The notes beneath the pieces are model-generated. The model worked only from the letters and a program-made list of their open reading frames with translations. It had not been told where the DNA came from and searched no databases. Positions 25,186-33,455 of a stretch of DNA of 64,000 nucleotides are shown here, piece after piece. This DNA is from Herbiconiux gentiana. GTDB lineage: Bacteria; Actinomycetota; Actinomycetes; Actinomycetales; Microbacteriaceae. Position 1 is the stretch's first letter. Every line of letters begins with the position of its first letter. Both the position numbers and the translations under genes were made by a program. Location of the stretch: NCBI RefSeq assembly GCF_024978135.1, contig NZ_JANTEZ010000003.1, positions 124,001-188,000 on the forward strand, written 5' to 3'.

Positions 25186-27246
25186 TCAGGACGAGAGCGC
25201 GCGGTACAGCTGCAGCGACGCCGCCGCCACGTCGACCCGCGACCCGGGGGCCACGCGCGGCAGCTCGTGCCCCGCGGGGAGCACGTCGTTCGACGAGTCC
25301 CAGAGCAGCTCGTACGCCACGACCCCCTCGTGCACCGGCAACGTCACGGTGATCGGCGACTCCACCCCGTGGATGACCGTGAGGATCCGGTTGAACGGCT
25401 CCTCCTCGGGCGTCGACGCCGCCACGTACTGCAGCGTGCGGTTCTCGGGCGAGTTCCAGTCGGCGATCGACATCGACTCCCCCGCGGCGTCGTACCAGTC
25501 CATCTGGCTCGATCCCGGCGTGCGCTCGCCGAAGACGCCGTAGCGCACGGGTCGCAGCGCCGGGTTCTCCCGCCGCATGCGCAGCAGGTGCTGGGTCGTG
25601 CGCCAGAGCTCCTTCTGCCAGGTGCGCCTGTCCCACGACAGCCAGGTCAGCTCGCTGTCGTGGCAGTAGGCGTTGTTGTTGCCCTTCTGGCTGCGGCCGA
25701 ACTCGTCGCCCGCCGTGATCATCGGCACACCCGCCGAGAGCAGCAGCGTGCCCATGAGGTTGCGCATCGCACGACGACGGGCCTGCTCGATCGTGCGCGA
25801 GGTGGTGGGCCCCTCGATGCCGTGGTTGTACGACATGTTGTTGTCGCTGCCGTCGCGGTTCGACTCCCCGTTGCCCACGTTGTGCTTGACGTTGTAGGCC
25901 GTGAGGTCGGCGAGCGTGAATCCGTCGTGGGCCGTCACGAAGTCGACGGACGCGAGCGGGCCGCGGGCCTGAGCGAAGGTGTTCGACGATCCGGCGATGC
26001 GGGTGGCGAGCATCCCGACCCCGTCGCCCGGGTTGCCGTTCTCGCGGATCGACTTGATGTCGCGCAGCCAGAACTTGCGCATGCGGTCGCGGTAGCGGTC
26101 GTTCCACTCCGACCACCCCTTGGGGAAGTTGCCGGTCTGCCAGCCGCCCATCCCGACGTCCCACGGCTCGGCGATCATCTTCACGTCGGCGAGCGCCGGG
26201 TCGCTGACGATACCGGTGATGAGCGGATGCTCGTGGTCGTAGTAGTGGTCGGCGTTCCGCCCGAGGGTGGCCGCCAGGTCGAAGCGGAACCCGTCCACCT
26301 GCACGTCGTTCGCCCAGTACTTCAACGAATCGAGGATCATCCGCGACACGGCCGGCGTCGAGGTGTTGATCGAGTTGCCGCAGCCCGTCACGTCGACGTA
26401 GTCGCCGCGCGCCGTCTGCCGGTAGTAGCCGGCGTTGTCGATGCCGCGGAAGCTCGTGGTCGGGCCCATCCGCCCCTCTTCGGCGGTGTGGTTGTAGACC
26501 ACGTCGAGGATGACCTCGAGCCCCGCCTCGTGCAGCAGCTTCACCATGCCCTTGAACTCGCGCAGCACCGCCGCCGGGCCCTCGGCCTGGGCGGCACGCG
26601 AGGCGTAGAGCGAGTGCGGGGCGAAGAAGCCGAGTGTGTTGTAGCCCCAGTAGTTCGTCAGGCCCTGCTTCTGCAGGCGCTGCTCGGAGACGAACGCGTG
26701 CACCGGCAGCAACTGGACCGCGGTCACGCCGAGGCTCTTCAGATAGCCGATGCTCGTGTCGTGCGCGAGACCCGCGTAGGTGCCGCGCAGGTGCTCGGGG
26801 ATGCGCGGGTTGAGCTTGGACAGCCCCTTCACGTGCGCCTCGTAGATGACGGTGTGGTCGAGCGGGGTGTTCGGCTTGGTGACGCCGTGCCAGTCGAACT
26901 CCTCGTCGACCACGACGCTCCGCCACTGCTCGCGGCCGGCGCGCACGAGGCCGCGGGCATAGGGGTCGAGCAGCGCGAGGGTCGGGTCGAAGGCGTTCTG
27001 CGGGCCGTCGGGCCCGGTGACCCGCAGCGTGTAGCGGCGGCCGGGCGACAGGCTGCGGCTGCGCACGCTCCACACGTCGCTCGCCTCGTCGCGCTCGAGC
27101 GGCTTGGTCTTGTAGACCCAGTTCGGGTCCTTATGGTCGTAGAGCAGCAGGTCGATACCCGTCGCCGTCGACGACCACACCCGCAGCTCTCCGCCGTGCG
27201 AGGTCTGGCGAACGCCCAGCCGGGCGAGGGGGTCGGCCGCAGTCAT
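25186..27246 (-). CDS. glgX: Glycogen debranching enzyme GlgX-type (isoamylase/TreX-like), copy 2
   Basis: This 686-residue GH13 debranching enzyme is a paralogue of the gene at 253. The CBM48-like N-terminus (GGELRVWSSTATGIDLLLYD) is followed by the barrel with DVVYNHT, GFRFDLAATLG (D323), IAEPWDVG (E360) and VTAHDGFTL (D441). It differs from copy 1 in the N-terminal region and in lacking the long insert before the C-terminal domain. It may therefore prefer different branch lengths or work with the phosphorylase. The ATG at 27246 is divergent from the cysteine desulfurase by 48 bases. A TACTCT hexamer lies 7 bases before it. The longer open frame to 28194 is antisense to that gene and is rejected. 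Confidence 0.92.
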   Translation of the reverse strand: MTAADPLARLGVRQTSHGGELRVWSSTATGIDLLLYDHKDPNWVYKTKPLERDEASDVWSVRSRSLSPGRRYTLRVTGPDGPQNAFDPTLALLDPYARGLVRAGREQWRSVVVDEEFDWHGVTKPNTPLDHTVIYEAHVKGLSKLNPRIPEHLRGTYAGLAHDTSIGYLKSLGVTAVQLLPVHAFVSEQRLQKQGLTNYWGYNTLGFFAPHSLYASRAAQAEGPAAVLREFKGMVKLLHEAGLEVILDVVYNHTAEEGRMGPTTSFRGIDNAGYYRQTARGDYVDVTGCGNSINTSTPAVSRMILDSLKYWANDVQVDGFRFDLAATLGRNADHYYDHEHPLITGIVSDPALADVKMIAEPWDVGMGGWQTGNFPKGWSEWNDRYRDRMRKFWLRDIKSIRENGNPGDGVGMLATRIAGSSNTFAQARGPLASVDFVTAHDGFTLADLTAYNVKHNVGNGESNRDGSDNNMSYNHGIEGPTTSRTIEQARRRAMRNLMGTLLLSAGVPMITAGDEFGRSQKGNNNAYCHDSELTWLSWDRRTWQKELWRTTQHLLRMRRENPALRPVRYGVFGERTPGSSQMDWYDAAGESMSIADWNSPENRTLQYVAASTPEEEPFNRILTVIHGVESPITVTLPVHEGVVAYELLWDSSNDVLPAGHELPRVAPGSRVDVAAASLQLYRALSS

Positions 27247-27253
27247 GCGACTT

Positions 27254-27259
27254 AGAGTA
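27254..27259 (-). promoter_or_regulatory. Predicted leaderless promoter -10 of glgX copy 2
   Basis: TACTCT, then a 7-base spacer, then ATG on the minus strand. On the other strand the overlapping TAGAGT (27253-27258) could serve the divergent cysteine desulfurase gene. Confidence 0.4.
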
Positions 27260-27294
27260 GTCACAGCCGGTTCACCCACTGAAATCCCCTCATC

Positions 27295-28485
27295 ATGCCT
27301 GTCTATCTCGACCACGCCGCCACCACGCCGATGCTCCCCGCCGCCCGCGCGGCCTACGTCGATGCGCTCGGCGTGGTGGGCAACCCGTCGTCCATCCACA
27401 GTCAGGGTCAGCAGGCGAAGCGGATGCTCGAGGAGGCGCGCGAGGCCATCGCCGCGTCGCTCGGGGCCGAGCCCGTCGAGGTCATCCTCACCTCGGGCGG
27501 CACCGAGTCGATCAACCTCGGCGTGAAGGGGCTGTTCTGGAAGCGCGCACCGCGCCGGGTCGTGCTCGTGCCGGGCGGGGAGCACCACGCGACGGTCGAC
27601 GCGGTGGAGTGGCTGGCGTCCCACGAGGGCGCCGAGGTGGTGACGATGCCGGTGGACGAGCTCGGGCGGCTGCATCCATCGGTGCTCGCGGCGGCGCTGG
27701 AGCGGCACGGCGACGACGTCGCCCTCGTGAGCCTGCTGTGGGGCAACAACGAGGTGGGCACGATCAACGACGTGGCGGCGCTCGTGGCGGTGGCCCGGGC
27801 ATCCGGGGTGCCCGTGCACGTCGACGCCGTGGCGGCGTACGGGTACCTGCCGATCGACTTCGCCGCCGTGGGGGCTGCGGCGCTCAGCGTCTCGGCGCAC
27901 AAGATCGGCGGGCCGGTGGGCATGGGGGCGCTGGTGCTGGCGCGGGCGTGGGAGGTGGAGCCGCTGATCCACGGCGGAAGCCAGCAGCGCGTGCGCTCGG
28001 GCACCCAGGACGTCGCCGGCGCGGTGGCGTTCGCGGCGGCGGCGGCCTCGACGCGGCCGTTCCCGGAGCCCTCGTTCGTCGCGGAGCTCGCTGGGGTGCG
28101 GGACCGGCTCGTGGCGGGCATCCGGGACGCCGTGCCCGAGGCCGTGCTGCGGGGCGACCCCGCGCCGGACGGACGCCTGCCGGGGAACGCCCACTTCACC
28201 TTCCCGGGGTGTGACGGGGACTCGCTGCTGTTCCTGCTCGACCTGGCCGGCTTCTCGGTGTCGACGGGCTCAGCCTGCCAGGCCGGCGTGCCCGAGATCT
28301 CGCATGTGCTGCTCGCGATGGGTGTGCCCTCTGACGAGGCGCGCGGCGCCCTGCGCTTCACGCTCGGCCACGGCACGACGGCGGCGGAAGTGGACGCGCT
28401 CGCAGCGGCCCTGCCCGCGGCCTACGCCTCGGCGCGCCGCGCGGGCCACGCGACCCGCACCCCCGCGCCCACGGCCTTCGGGTAG
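27295..28485 (+). CDS. Cysteine desulfurase (NifS/IscS family)
   Basis: This 396-residue PLP enzyme converts cysteine to alanine and an enzyme-bound persulfide. The start is MPVYLDHAATTPMLP. PLP-binding lysine K203 lies in SAHKIGGPVG and the persulfide cysteine C328 in STGSACQAGVPE. It most likely supplies sulfur to MnmA; in many actinobacteria this gene sits directly beside mnmA. Here it is separated and divergent from glgX copy 2. The last codons run into a hairpin repeat: the TAG stop (28483-28485) lies within a mutated left arm (GGGTAGCGC in place of GGGTCGCGC). The C-terminal 17 residues therefore partly derive from intergenic DNA. Confidence 0.94.
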   Translation: MPVYLDHAATTPMLPAARAAYVDALGVVGNPSSIHSQGQQAKRMLEEAREAIAASLGAEPVEVILTSGGTESINLGVKGLFWKRAPRRVVLVPGGEHHATVDAVEWLASHEGAEVVTMPVDELGRLHPSVLAAALERHGDDVALVSLLWGNNEVGTINDVAALVAVARASGVPVHVDAVAAYGYLPIDFAAVGAAALSVSAHKIGGPVGMGALVLARAWEVEPLIHGGSQQRVRSGTQDVAGAVAFAAAAASTRPFPEPSFVAELAGVRDRLVAGIRDAVPEAVLRGDPAPDGRLPGNAHFTFPGCDGDSLLFLLDLAGFSVSTGSACQAGVPEISHVLLAMGVPSDEARGALRFTLGHGTTAAEVDALAAALPAAYASARRAGHATRTPAPTAFG

Positions 28486-28531
28486 CGCAAAGTCCGCTCC
28501 CGCCCCGCGCGAAGGCGCTTTTGCGCGACCC
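28480..28531 (+). repeat. 52-bp hairpin repeat, copy D
   Basis: The left arm is degenerate (GGGTAGCGCAAAGTC) and provides the upstream gene's stop codon. The right arm GCTTTTGCGCGACCC is intact. Copy E starts 33 bases later in the same orientation. Confidence 0.85.
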
Positions 28532-28563
28532 AGTCCAAGGGGCCCAAGGAGGCGGAAGGGTTC

Positions 28564-28615
28564 GGGTCGCGCAAAAGCGCCGCGCGGCGTGCGCGAGGGC
28601 GCTTTTGCGCGACCC
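28564..28615 (+). repeat. 52-bp hairpin repeat, copy E
   Basis: Perfect arms GGGTCGCGCAAAAGC and GCTTTTGCGCGACCC. It lies between the cysteine desulfurase stop and the convergent glgP stop, in tandem with copy D. Confidence 0.92.
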
Positions 28616-28652
28616 GGGCGGGCGAGAGTGGGCGGGCGGCGAGCGGGCGGCG

Positions 28653-31214
28653 CTAGTGCGCGACCGCGATCAGGCCCAGTTCGGCCGGCGACGCCAGGTC
28701 GGGGTTCTTCGGCACCACGCGCACCGTGTAGCCGAACGAGCCGGCGCGACCGAGCTGCACCGTGCCCGCGTAGACCAGCTCGGTCGAGTCGGCCGCGGCG
28801 GGCGACGCCGTGAGCTCCACCGTCTGCGTCTCGGCCAGCTCGTCGCCGTGCACGGCGTGCCCGTAGACCACCTCGACCGCCACGTCGTCGGGCGACAGCC
28901 CGCCCAGCTGCACGTGGGCCCGCACGTGCAGCTCGTCGCCGACCTGCGGGGTGTCGTCGAGCCCGCCCGACTCCACGTGCACGACCGAGACGCCGGGCCA
29001 GGCGGCCCGCACGCGCTCCTTCCAGGCCGCGAGCGCGCGCGCCTCCTGGTGGTCGTCGGCACTCATCACGCGCTCGGCCTCGGCGGCCGGGATGTACAGG
29101 CGGGTGACGTACTCGCGCACCATGCGCTCGGCGCTCAGCTCGGGCGAGAGCGTGGCGAGGGTGTGCCGGATGCTCTGCAGCCAGTGCTGCGGGATGCCGT
29201 CGCCGTCGCGGTCGTAGAACCGCGGCGCGACCTGGTTCTCGAGCAGGTCGTAGAGCGCCTCGGCCTCGATGGCGTCGCGCTCGGCCGAGTCGCCGGCGGA
29301 ATCGGCGGTGGGGATCGCCCAGCCGTTCTCGCCGTCGAAGTACTCGTTCCACCAGCCGTCGAGGATCGACAGGTTGAGCCCGCCGTTCAGCGCCGCCTTC
29401 ATGCCCGAGGTGCCGCAGGCCTCGAGAGGCCGCAGCGGGTTGTTCAGCCAGACGTCGGTGCCCGGGTAGAGAAGCTGCGCCATGCCGATGTCGTAGTTCG
29501 GCAGGAAGACGATGCGCGTGCGAACCTCGGGGTCGCTCGCGAACTGCACGAGCTTCTGGATCAGGCGCTTGCCCTCGTCATCGGCCGGGTGCGACTTGCC
29601 CGCGATCACGAACTGCACGGGCCGCTCGGGGTTCAGCAGGATGGCCTTCAACCGCGCCGGGTCATGCAGCATCAGCGTGAGCCGCTTGTAGGTCGGCACG
29701 CGCCGGGCGAAGCCGATCGTGAGCACGGACGGGTCGAGCAGGTTCTGGAACCAGGCCGGCGGGATCGAGTCGGGGTTCTGCTCGCGCCAGGCGTCGGTGA
29801 CCCGGCGGCGGGCGTCGTGCACGAGCTGGCGCCGCATGTCGCCGCGCACCGCCCAGAGCTCGCCGTCGGAGACCGCGTCGGAGCGCCAGTCAGCGACCGT
29901 GGTGTCGCCCGTGCCGAGCTTGGTGCGGGCGAGCTCCTGCAGCAGCGGGTCGGTCCAGGTGGGGGCGTGCACGCCGTTGGTCACCGAGGTGATCGGCACG
30001 TCGTCGCGGTCGAAGCCCGGCCAGAGCCCGCTGAACATGCCGCGCGAGACGGCGCCGTGCAGCACCGAGACGCCGTTCGTGCGCTGGCCGAGCCGGAGGC
30101 CCAGCACCGCCATGTTGAACACGTCGGGTGATCCGCCCTCGTAGTCCTCGGCGCCGAGCGAGAGCACCGACGACACCTCGAGGCCCGGCAGCATGTCGGT
30201 GGAGAAGTACCGCTCCACGAGCCCGCGATCGAAGCGGTCGATGCCGGCCGGCACCGGGGTGTGGGTGGTGAACACGGTGCCCGCGCGCACGACCTGCAGC
30301 GCCTCGTCGAAGGAGAGCCCGTTGCCGATCAGGGTCGAGATGCGCTCGAGGCCGAGGAACCCGGCGTGCCCCTCGTTGGTGTGGTACACCTCGGGCATCG
30401 GCTGGTCGCTGAGCTCGGAGACCACCTCGAGCGCGCGCACGCCGCCGATGCCGAGCAGGAGCTCCTGCAGCAGGCGGTGCTCGCCGCCGCCGCCGTAGAG
30501 GCGGTCGGTGACGCTGCGCAGAGCGTCGTCGTTGTCGGGGATGTCGGTGTCGAGCATCAGCAGGCGCACGCGGCCGACCTGCGCCTGCCAGATGCGGGCG
30601 TAGAGCGCCCGGTCGTCGGGCAGGGCGAGCACGATCTGCGCGGGAGTGCCGTCGGCCAGGCGTAGCACCGACAGCGGCAGTCCGTCGGGGTCGAGCACGG
30701 GGTAGCTCTCCTCCTGCCAGCCGTCGCGCGAGATGGCCTGCCGGAAGTACCCCGAACGGTAGAACAGCCCGACGCCGATGATCGGCACACCGAGGTCGGA
30801 CGCGGCCTTGAGGTGGTCGCCCGCGAGGATGCCGAGGCCGCCCGAGTACTGCGGCAGGGCGGCGGCGATGCCGAACTCGGGCGAGAAGTAGCCGATCGAC
30901 CGCGGCCGGGGGCCCTCGAGGCCCTGGTACCAGCGCGGCTCGCCGAGGTAGGCGTTCAGGTCGTCGCGCAGGCTGTTCGCCCAGGCCACGAAGCCCGGGT
31001 CGTCGGCGAGCTGCGAGAGCCGCTCGGGTCGAACCGCGCCGAGCAGCGCCACCGGGTCGCCCTGGGTCGCGCGCCAGTCGTCGGGCGAGATGTGCGCGAA
31101 GATCTGCTGGGTCGGCTGATGCCACGCCCAGCGCAGGTTGGCGGCGAGCTCACCGAGCGCCGACAGCGCCTCCGGCAACACGGATCTGACGGTGAACCTG
31201 CGAATCGCTCTCAC
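28653..31214 (-). CDS. glgP: Alpha-glucan phosphorylase with N-terminal DUF3417 domain
   Basis: This 853-residue GT35 enzyme releases glucose 1-phosphate from alpha-1,4-glucan ends. The N-terminal about 110 residues match DUF3417 (ELAANLRWAWHQPTQ), which marks the shorter, unregulated phosphorylase branch. The core has SIGYFSPEFGIAAALPQYSGG, TTHTPVPAGIDRF and the PLP-lysine motif SGMKAALNGG (K606). The true start is GTG at 31214, decided by GGAGGAGGG (31221-31229) six bases upstream. An in-frame ATG 22 codons earlier lacks a ribosome site. It is divergent from glgE, so glucan synthesis and degradation genes share a 114-base intergenic region. It is convergent with the cysteine desulfurase. 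Confidence 0.95.
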   Translation of the reverse strand: MRAIRRFTVRSVLPEALSALGELAANLRWAWHQPTQQIFAHISPDDWRATQGDPVALLGAVRPERLSQLADDPGFVAWANSLRDDLNAYLGEPRWYQGLEGPRPRSIGYFSPEFGIAAALPQYSGGLGILAGDHLKAASDLGVPIIGVGLFYRSGYFRQAISRDGWQEESYPVLDPDGLPLSVLRLADGTPAQIVLALPDDRALYARIWQAQVGRVRLLMLDTDIPDNDDALRSVTDRLYGGGGEHRLLQELLLGIGGVRALEVVSELSDQPMPEVYHTNEGHAGFLGLERISTLIGNGLSFDEALQVVRAGTVFTTHTPVPAGIDRFDRGLVERYFSTDMLPGLEVSSVLSLGAEDYEGGSPDVFNMAVLGLRLGQRTNGVSVLHGAVSRGMFSGLWPGFDRDDVPITSVTNGVHAPTWTDPLLQELARTKLGTGDTTVADWRSDAVSDGELWAVRGDMRRQLVHDARRRVTDAWREQNPDSIPPAWFQNLLDPSVLTIGFARRVPTYKRLTLMLHDPARLKAILLNPERPVQFVIAGKSHPADDEGKRLIQKLVQFASDPEVRTRIVFLPNYDIGMAQLLYPGTDVWLNNPLRPLEACGTSGMKAALNGGLNLSILDGWWNEYFDGENGWAIPTADSAGDSAERDAIEAEALYDLLENQVAPRFYDRDGDGIPQHWLQSIRHTLATLSPELSAERMVREYVTRLYIPAAEAERVMSADDHQEARALAAWKERVRAAWPGVSVVHVESGGLDDTPQVGDELHVRAHVQLGGLSPDDVAVEVVYGHAVHGDELAETQTVELTASPAAADSTELVYAGTVQLGRAGSFGYTVRVVPKNPDLASPAELGLIAVAH

Positions 31215-31220
31215 GCGACG

Positions 31221-31229
31221 CCCTCCTCC
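31221..31229 (-). promoter_or_regulatory. Strong ribosome-binding site of glgP
   Basis: GGAGGAGGG on the minus strand with a 6-base spacer fixes the GTG start at 31214. Confidence 0.75.
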
Positions 31230-31293
31230 AAACGATGGGTCTTCGATCCCGGCAAGCATAGGGCCGAGGGGCGACGCCGACGTGAACACACCG

Positions 31294-31321
31294 TTGCAGC
31301 GCCTCCCGTTCTCGGTAGGGT
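31294..31321 (+). promoter_or_regulatory. Leaderless promoter of glgE-glgB
   Basis: The -35-like TTGCAG (31294-31299), a 16-base spacer and the -10 TAGGGT (31316-31321) are followed by exactly 7 bases and the GTG start at 31329. There is no Shine-Dalgarno. This is the best-formed promoter in the window and predicts a leaderless mRNA. Confidence 0.65.
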
Positions 31322-31328
31322 CTGACAT

Positions 31329-33455
31329 GTGGCAGCTACTCGGAAACGTCCCGCAACGACCCCCGCCTCCAAGGCCCGCACGACGGTGCAGGCACCCCCT
31401 GCGCCGGTGACGGAGCCCGCACCGGCCGCCCCGGCCGCTTCCGCCTTCCGCCCCGCGGTCGGCCGCATCCCCATCCTCGACGTCTTCCCCTCGGTCGACG
31501 GCGGCCGCTTCACCGCGAAGGGCTACGTCGGCGAGGTCATGCCCTTCGGTGCGACCGTCTTCCGCGAGGGCCACGACGCCGTCGGCGCCCACCTCGAGCT
31601 CGAGGCGCCTGACGGAACCGTCATCGACCGCCCGCTCACCCGCACCCACAGCTGGGACGACGAGTGGCGCGGTCTCGCCCAGGTCACGAGCCCCGGTCGG
31701 TGGCGCTTCCGCATCCGCGGCTACAGCGACGACTACGCCACCTGGGAGCACAACGCGAGCGTCAAGATCGCCGCCGGCATCGACGTCGAGCTCATGTTCG
31801 CCATCGGTGCGCAGCTGTTCCACCGCCTCTCCGCCGAGGAGCACCGCCCCGCCGACGAGCGCACCCTGTTCGCCGAGATCTCGGCGCAGCTCGGCGAGAC
31901 GGCCGGCCCCCCGGCCGAGCGCCTGGGTGCGGCCTACGGCACGAGGGTGACGGATGCTCTGCGAGCCCGCCCCGCCGAGAGCCTCGTCACCCATTCCGAC
32001 TGGCACCCCCTGAAGGTGGAGCGCACGCTCGCCGGCGCCGGCGCCTGGTACGAGTTCTTCCCGCGGTCGATCGGAGCCGAGCAGGCGCCCGACGGCACCT
32101 GGACGAGCGGCACCTTCCGCAGCGCGGAGTCCCGCCTCCCCGAGGTCGCCGCCATGGGCTTCGACGTGCTCTACCTGCCGCCCATCCACCCGATCGGCGA
32201 GGCCTTCCGCAAGGGCCGCAACAACACGCTCGACCCGCAGCCGGGCGACCCCGGTTCCCCGTGGGCCATCGGCGGGGCCGCCGGCGGTCACGACACCGTG
32301 CATCCCGACCTGGGCGACCAGAGCGACTTCGAGCATTTCGCCGCCGAGGTCGCAGCCAACGGGCTCGAGCTCGCGCTCGACTTCGCCCTGCAGGCGTCGC
32401 CCGACCACCCGTGGGTGGCCGAGCATCCGGAGTGGTTCACGACGCTGCCTGACGGGACGATCGCCTACGCCGAGAACCCGCCGAAGAAGTACCAGGACAT
32501 CTACCCGATCAACTTCGACAACGACCCCGAGGGCATCCGGGCCGAGGCGCTGCGCATCCTGGAGCACTGGATCGCGCTGGGCGTGAAGATCTTCCGCGTC
32601 GACAACCCGCACACGAAGCCGCTGGACTTCTGGGAGTGGATCATCCACGAGGTGAACTCCGCGCACCCCGAGGTCGTCTTCCTGGCCGAGGCCTTCACCC
32701 GCCCGGCGCCGATGCAGGGGCTCGCGAAGGTGGGGTTCCAGCAGTCGTACAGCTACTTCACCTGGCGCAACACGCGCACCGAGATCGAGGAGTTCTTCAC
32801 CTCCATCTCGCAGGAGACCGACGCCTTCATGCGGCCGAACCTGTTCGTGAACACCCCCGACATCCTCACCGAGTACCTGCAGTTCGGCGGTCGTCCGGCG
32901 TACCTCATCCGGGCCGTGCTCGCGGCCACCGGGGCGCCGCTCTGGGGCGTGTACTCGGGCTACGAGCTGATCGAGAACGTGGCCCGCCCGGGTGCCGAGG
33001 AGAACATCGACAACGAGAAGTACGAGTACAAGGCGCGCGACTACTCGGCCGCCGAGGCGAGCGGGCTCTCGATCGCGCAGGAGATCACGCGGCTGAACGC
33101 CATCCGCCGGGCGCACCCCGCGCTCGGCCAGCTGCGCAACCTGCGGGTGCACGGCAGCGACGACGACGCGATCGTCGTGTACTCCAAGCACCTCGACGCC
33201 GAGTTCACGCCCGACGGAGTGGCCGACACGGTGCTCGTCGTCGTGAACCTCGACCCGCACTCGGTGCGCGAGACCACCGTGCACCTCGACCTCTCGCTCC
33301 TCGGCCTGCCGGCGGGCTCGACCTTCGGGGTCACCGACCTGTTCACCGGCGAGAGCTACGAGTGGTCGGAGCACGACTACGTGCGGCTCGACGCCTTCAG
33401 CCGCCCGGCGCACATCTTCCACGTCACCCGACCCAGCGAAGGCGGAGCCTCCTGA
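31329..33455 (+). CDS. glgE: Alpha-1,4-glucan:maltose-1-phosphate maltosyltransferase GlgE
   Basis: This 708-residue GH13_3 enzyme extends alpha-1,4-glucan by transferring maltose from maltose 1-phosphate. After a disordered Ala/Pro-rich N-terminus (about 40 residues) come the N-domain ([18 protein letters not shown]), a helical insert and the barrel. Typical motifs are [24 protein letters not shown] (nucleophile D425), LAEAFTRP (acid/base E454) and [12 protein letters not shown] (D511). The start is GTG at 31329, with the promoter directly upstream. The stop overlaps glgB (TGATG). The neighbouring gene order lacks treS and maltokinase, which elsewhere make the maltose-1-phosphate donor. Confidence 0.95.
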   Translation: MAATRKRPATTPASKARTTVQAPPAPVTEPAPAAPAASAFRPAVGRIPILDVFPSVDGGRFTAKGYVGEVMPFGATVFREGHDAVGAHLELEAPDGTVIDRPLTRTHSWDDEWRGLAQVTSPGRWRFRIRGYSDDYATWEHNASVKIAAGIDVELMFAIGAQLFHRLSAEEHRPADERTLFAEISAQLGETAGPPAERLGAAYGTRVTDALRARPAESLVTHSDWHPLKVERTLAGAGAWYEFFPRSIGAEQAPDGTWTSGTFRSAESRLPEVAAMGFDVLYLPPIHPIGEAFRKGRNNTLDPQPGDPGSPWAIGGAAGGHDTVHPDLGDQSDFEHFAAEVAANGLELALDFALQASPDHPWVAEHPEWFTTLPDGTIAYAENPPKKYQDIYPINFDNDPEGIRAEALRILEHWIALGVKIFRVDNPHTKPLDFWEWIIHEVNSAHPEVVFLAEAFTRPAPMQGLAKVGFQQSYSYFTWRNTRTEIEEFFTSISQETDAFMRPNLFVNTPDILTEYLQFGGRPAYLIRAVLAATGAPLWGVYSGYELIENVARPGAEENIDNEKYEYKARDYSAAEASGLSIAQEITRLNAIRRAHPALGQLRNLRVHGSDDDAIVVYSKHLDAEFTPDGVADTVLVVVNLDPHSVRETTVHLDLSLLGLPAGSTFGVTDLFTGESYEWSEHDYVRLDAFSRPAHIFHVTRPSEGGAS

